From Rhopalosiphum padi (taxonomy: Eukaryota; Arthropoda; Insecta; Hemiptera; Aphididae): 64,000 nucleotides of DNA. Below are positions 63,218-64,000 of this stretch, one piece after another. Both the position numbers and the translations under genes were made by a program. The DNA lies in assembly GCF_020882245.1 (NCBI RefSeq), contig NC_083597.1, forward strand, positions 32,218,652-32,282,651, written 5' to 3'. Within the stretch, counting starts at the first letter, position 1; the number at the start of each line of letters is the position of its first letter. The notes under the pieces were generated by a model that saw only the letters and a program-made list of their open reading frames with translations, searched no databases and was not told the origin of the DNA.

Positions 63218-64000
63218 TGTACATTTATCGCAAGCTATTTGCAAATATACCAACCATCTTAGAAGAAAGGGGTAGAGGAAATGTTCATACAAACTAATAG
63301 AGAAAAAATATGAAGGCGTCCTCAGAAAAATTTGGTTCTAGTTGCACGTATGCCAGTATTTTTTTTGCTTTTTGATATATGAAGCTGATAGATAAATAAT
63401 GATTTGAATTAAAGCTGATAAGTGATATAAAATATAAAAAAGTTCCATAAAAAAAAAAAAAATAACTAAAGTTACATTAATATTATCAGAAATTTTGATT
63501 TTATTTTTAATTTCTAGTGAATACAATATTCAAAAGTTTTAGCTCAATAAACATTCTATAAAAATTAATTCTAAGTTAAGTATAGATTAATCAAAAATTG
63601 CTAATTTATATTACAAACTCGAGAACTTAATCTTTGTGAATTTTATTTAATAAAGTATATTATATTGATAAACACACAGATGTGTAATTATCAAATCACA
63701 TGGGGTCCAAGATTTGTTTATGTTTGTTTCAGTAATGTTGGGTTTTTTTTTTTTATATATGCTGCAAAAATTTTCACAGTAAGTTAACACCCTTGCTATT
63801 GAATATTGTATTGTAATAATAAAATGATCCAAAACTAAAAAAAAAATGTTAATTACTTAATAGTGTTTAACTTTAATTTATCCCAAGGGTTCTTTTGATG
63901 TAAAATGTTTTTAAGTGCATGTTTTAATTTATAAATAGATACCTTAACTGTACAAAAGTATTTTCTTATTATTTGTTTGCATACTATTTTAAACAAACCT
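63218..64000. other. AT-rich intergenic DNA to the window edge
   Basis: Only AT-rich sequence with A and T runs; nothing else is visible. Confidence 0.5.

Overview
The window looks like insect nuclear DNA, most likely from an aphid. It is strongly AT-rich, has short GT-AG introns, and is full of small terminal-inverted-repeat elements and the tract ggtacctacct that is common in aphid genomes. The species call is inference from style, not from an alignment. There are no prokaryotic operons, tRNA or rRNA genes, CRISPR arrays or viral genes that I can see.

Layout: an intronless phosphatidylserine synthase (801-2087, +). A trypsin-like serine protease in at least five exons (4425-7912, -) whose 5' end is not resolved. 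SNRNP25, the U11/U12 25 kDa protein (9133-9739, +). CHRAC1, a histone-fold protein (9857-13452, -), convergent with SNRNP25. A transposon-rich gap (about 13.5-18.2 kb). Vps18 in 18 exons (18206-23280, +). A long gene-poor stretch holding one weak small-exon gene candidate (27515-28979, -). Then G-protein beta subunit (Gbeta13F/GNB1 type) in 8 coding exons (39876-46852, -), with a separate three-exon gene nested on the opposite strand in its last intron (40396-40848, +). From 47 to 64 kb there is no convincing coding gene, but there are GC-rich, promoter-like islands, two with usable 5' splice sites on the minus strand that would suit alternative 5' UTR exons of the G-beta gene, and several repeats.

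The genes are unrelated housekeeping functions (phospholipid synthesis, minor spliceosome, chromatin remodelling, endolysosomal tethering, GPCR signalling). I see no operon-like logic. For the six main genes, every exon junction I report keeps reading frame; only the protease lacks its start. The Vps18 model gives 978 aa, G-beta 340 aa, CHRAC1 145 aa and SNRNP25 167 aa, close to or at the lengths usual for these families.

Mobile DNA: three short hAT-type elements with identical 8-bp target duplications, a 5'-truncated LINE with RNase H and a 9-bp duplication, a decayed second LINE, three long fold-back elements of which one is flanked by TTAA on both sides, and two probable pogo-like relics. 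The most novel item is the nested three-exon gene, whose product resembles small ciliary/axonemal proteins only weakly.
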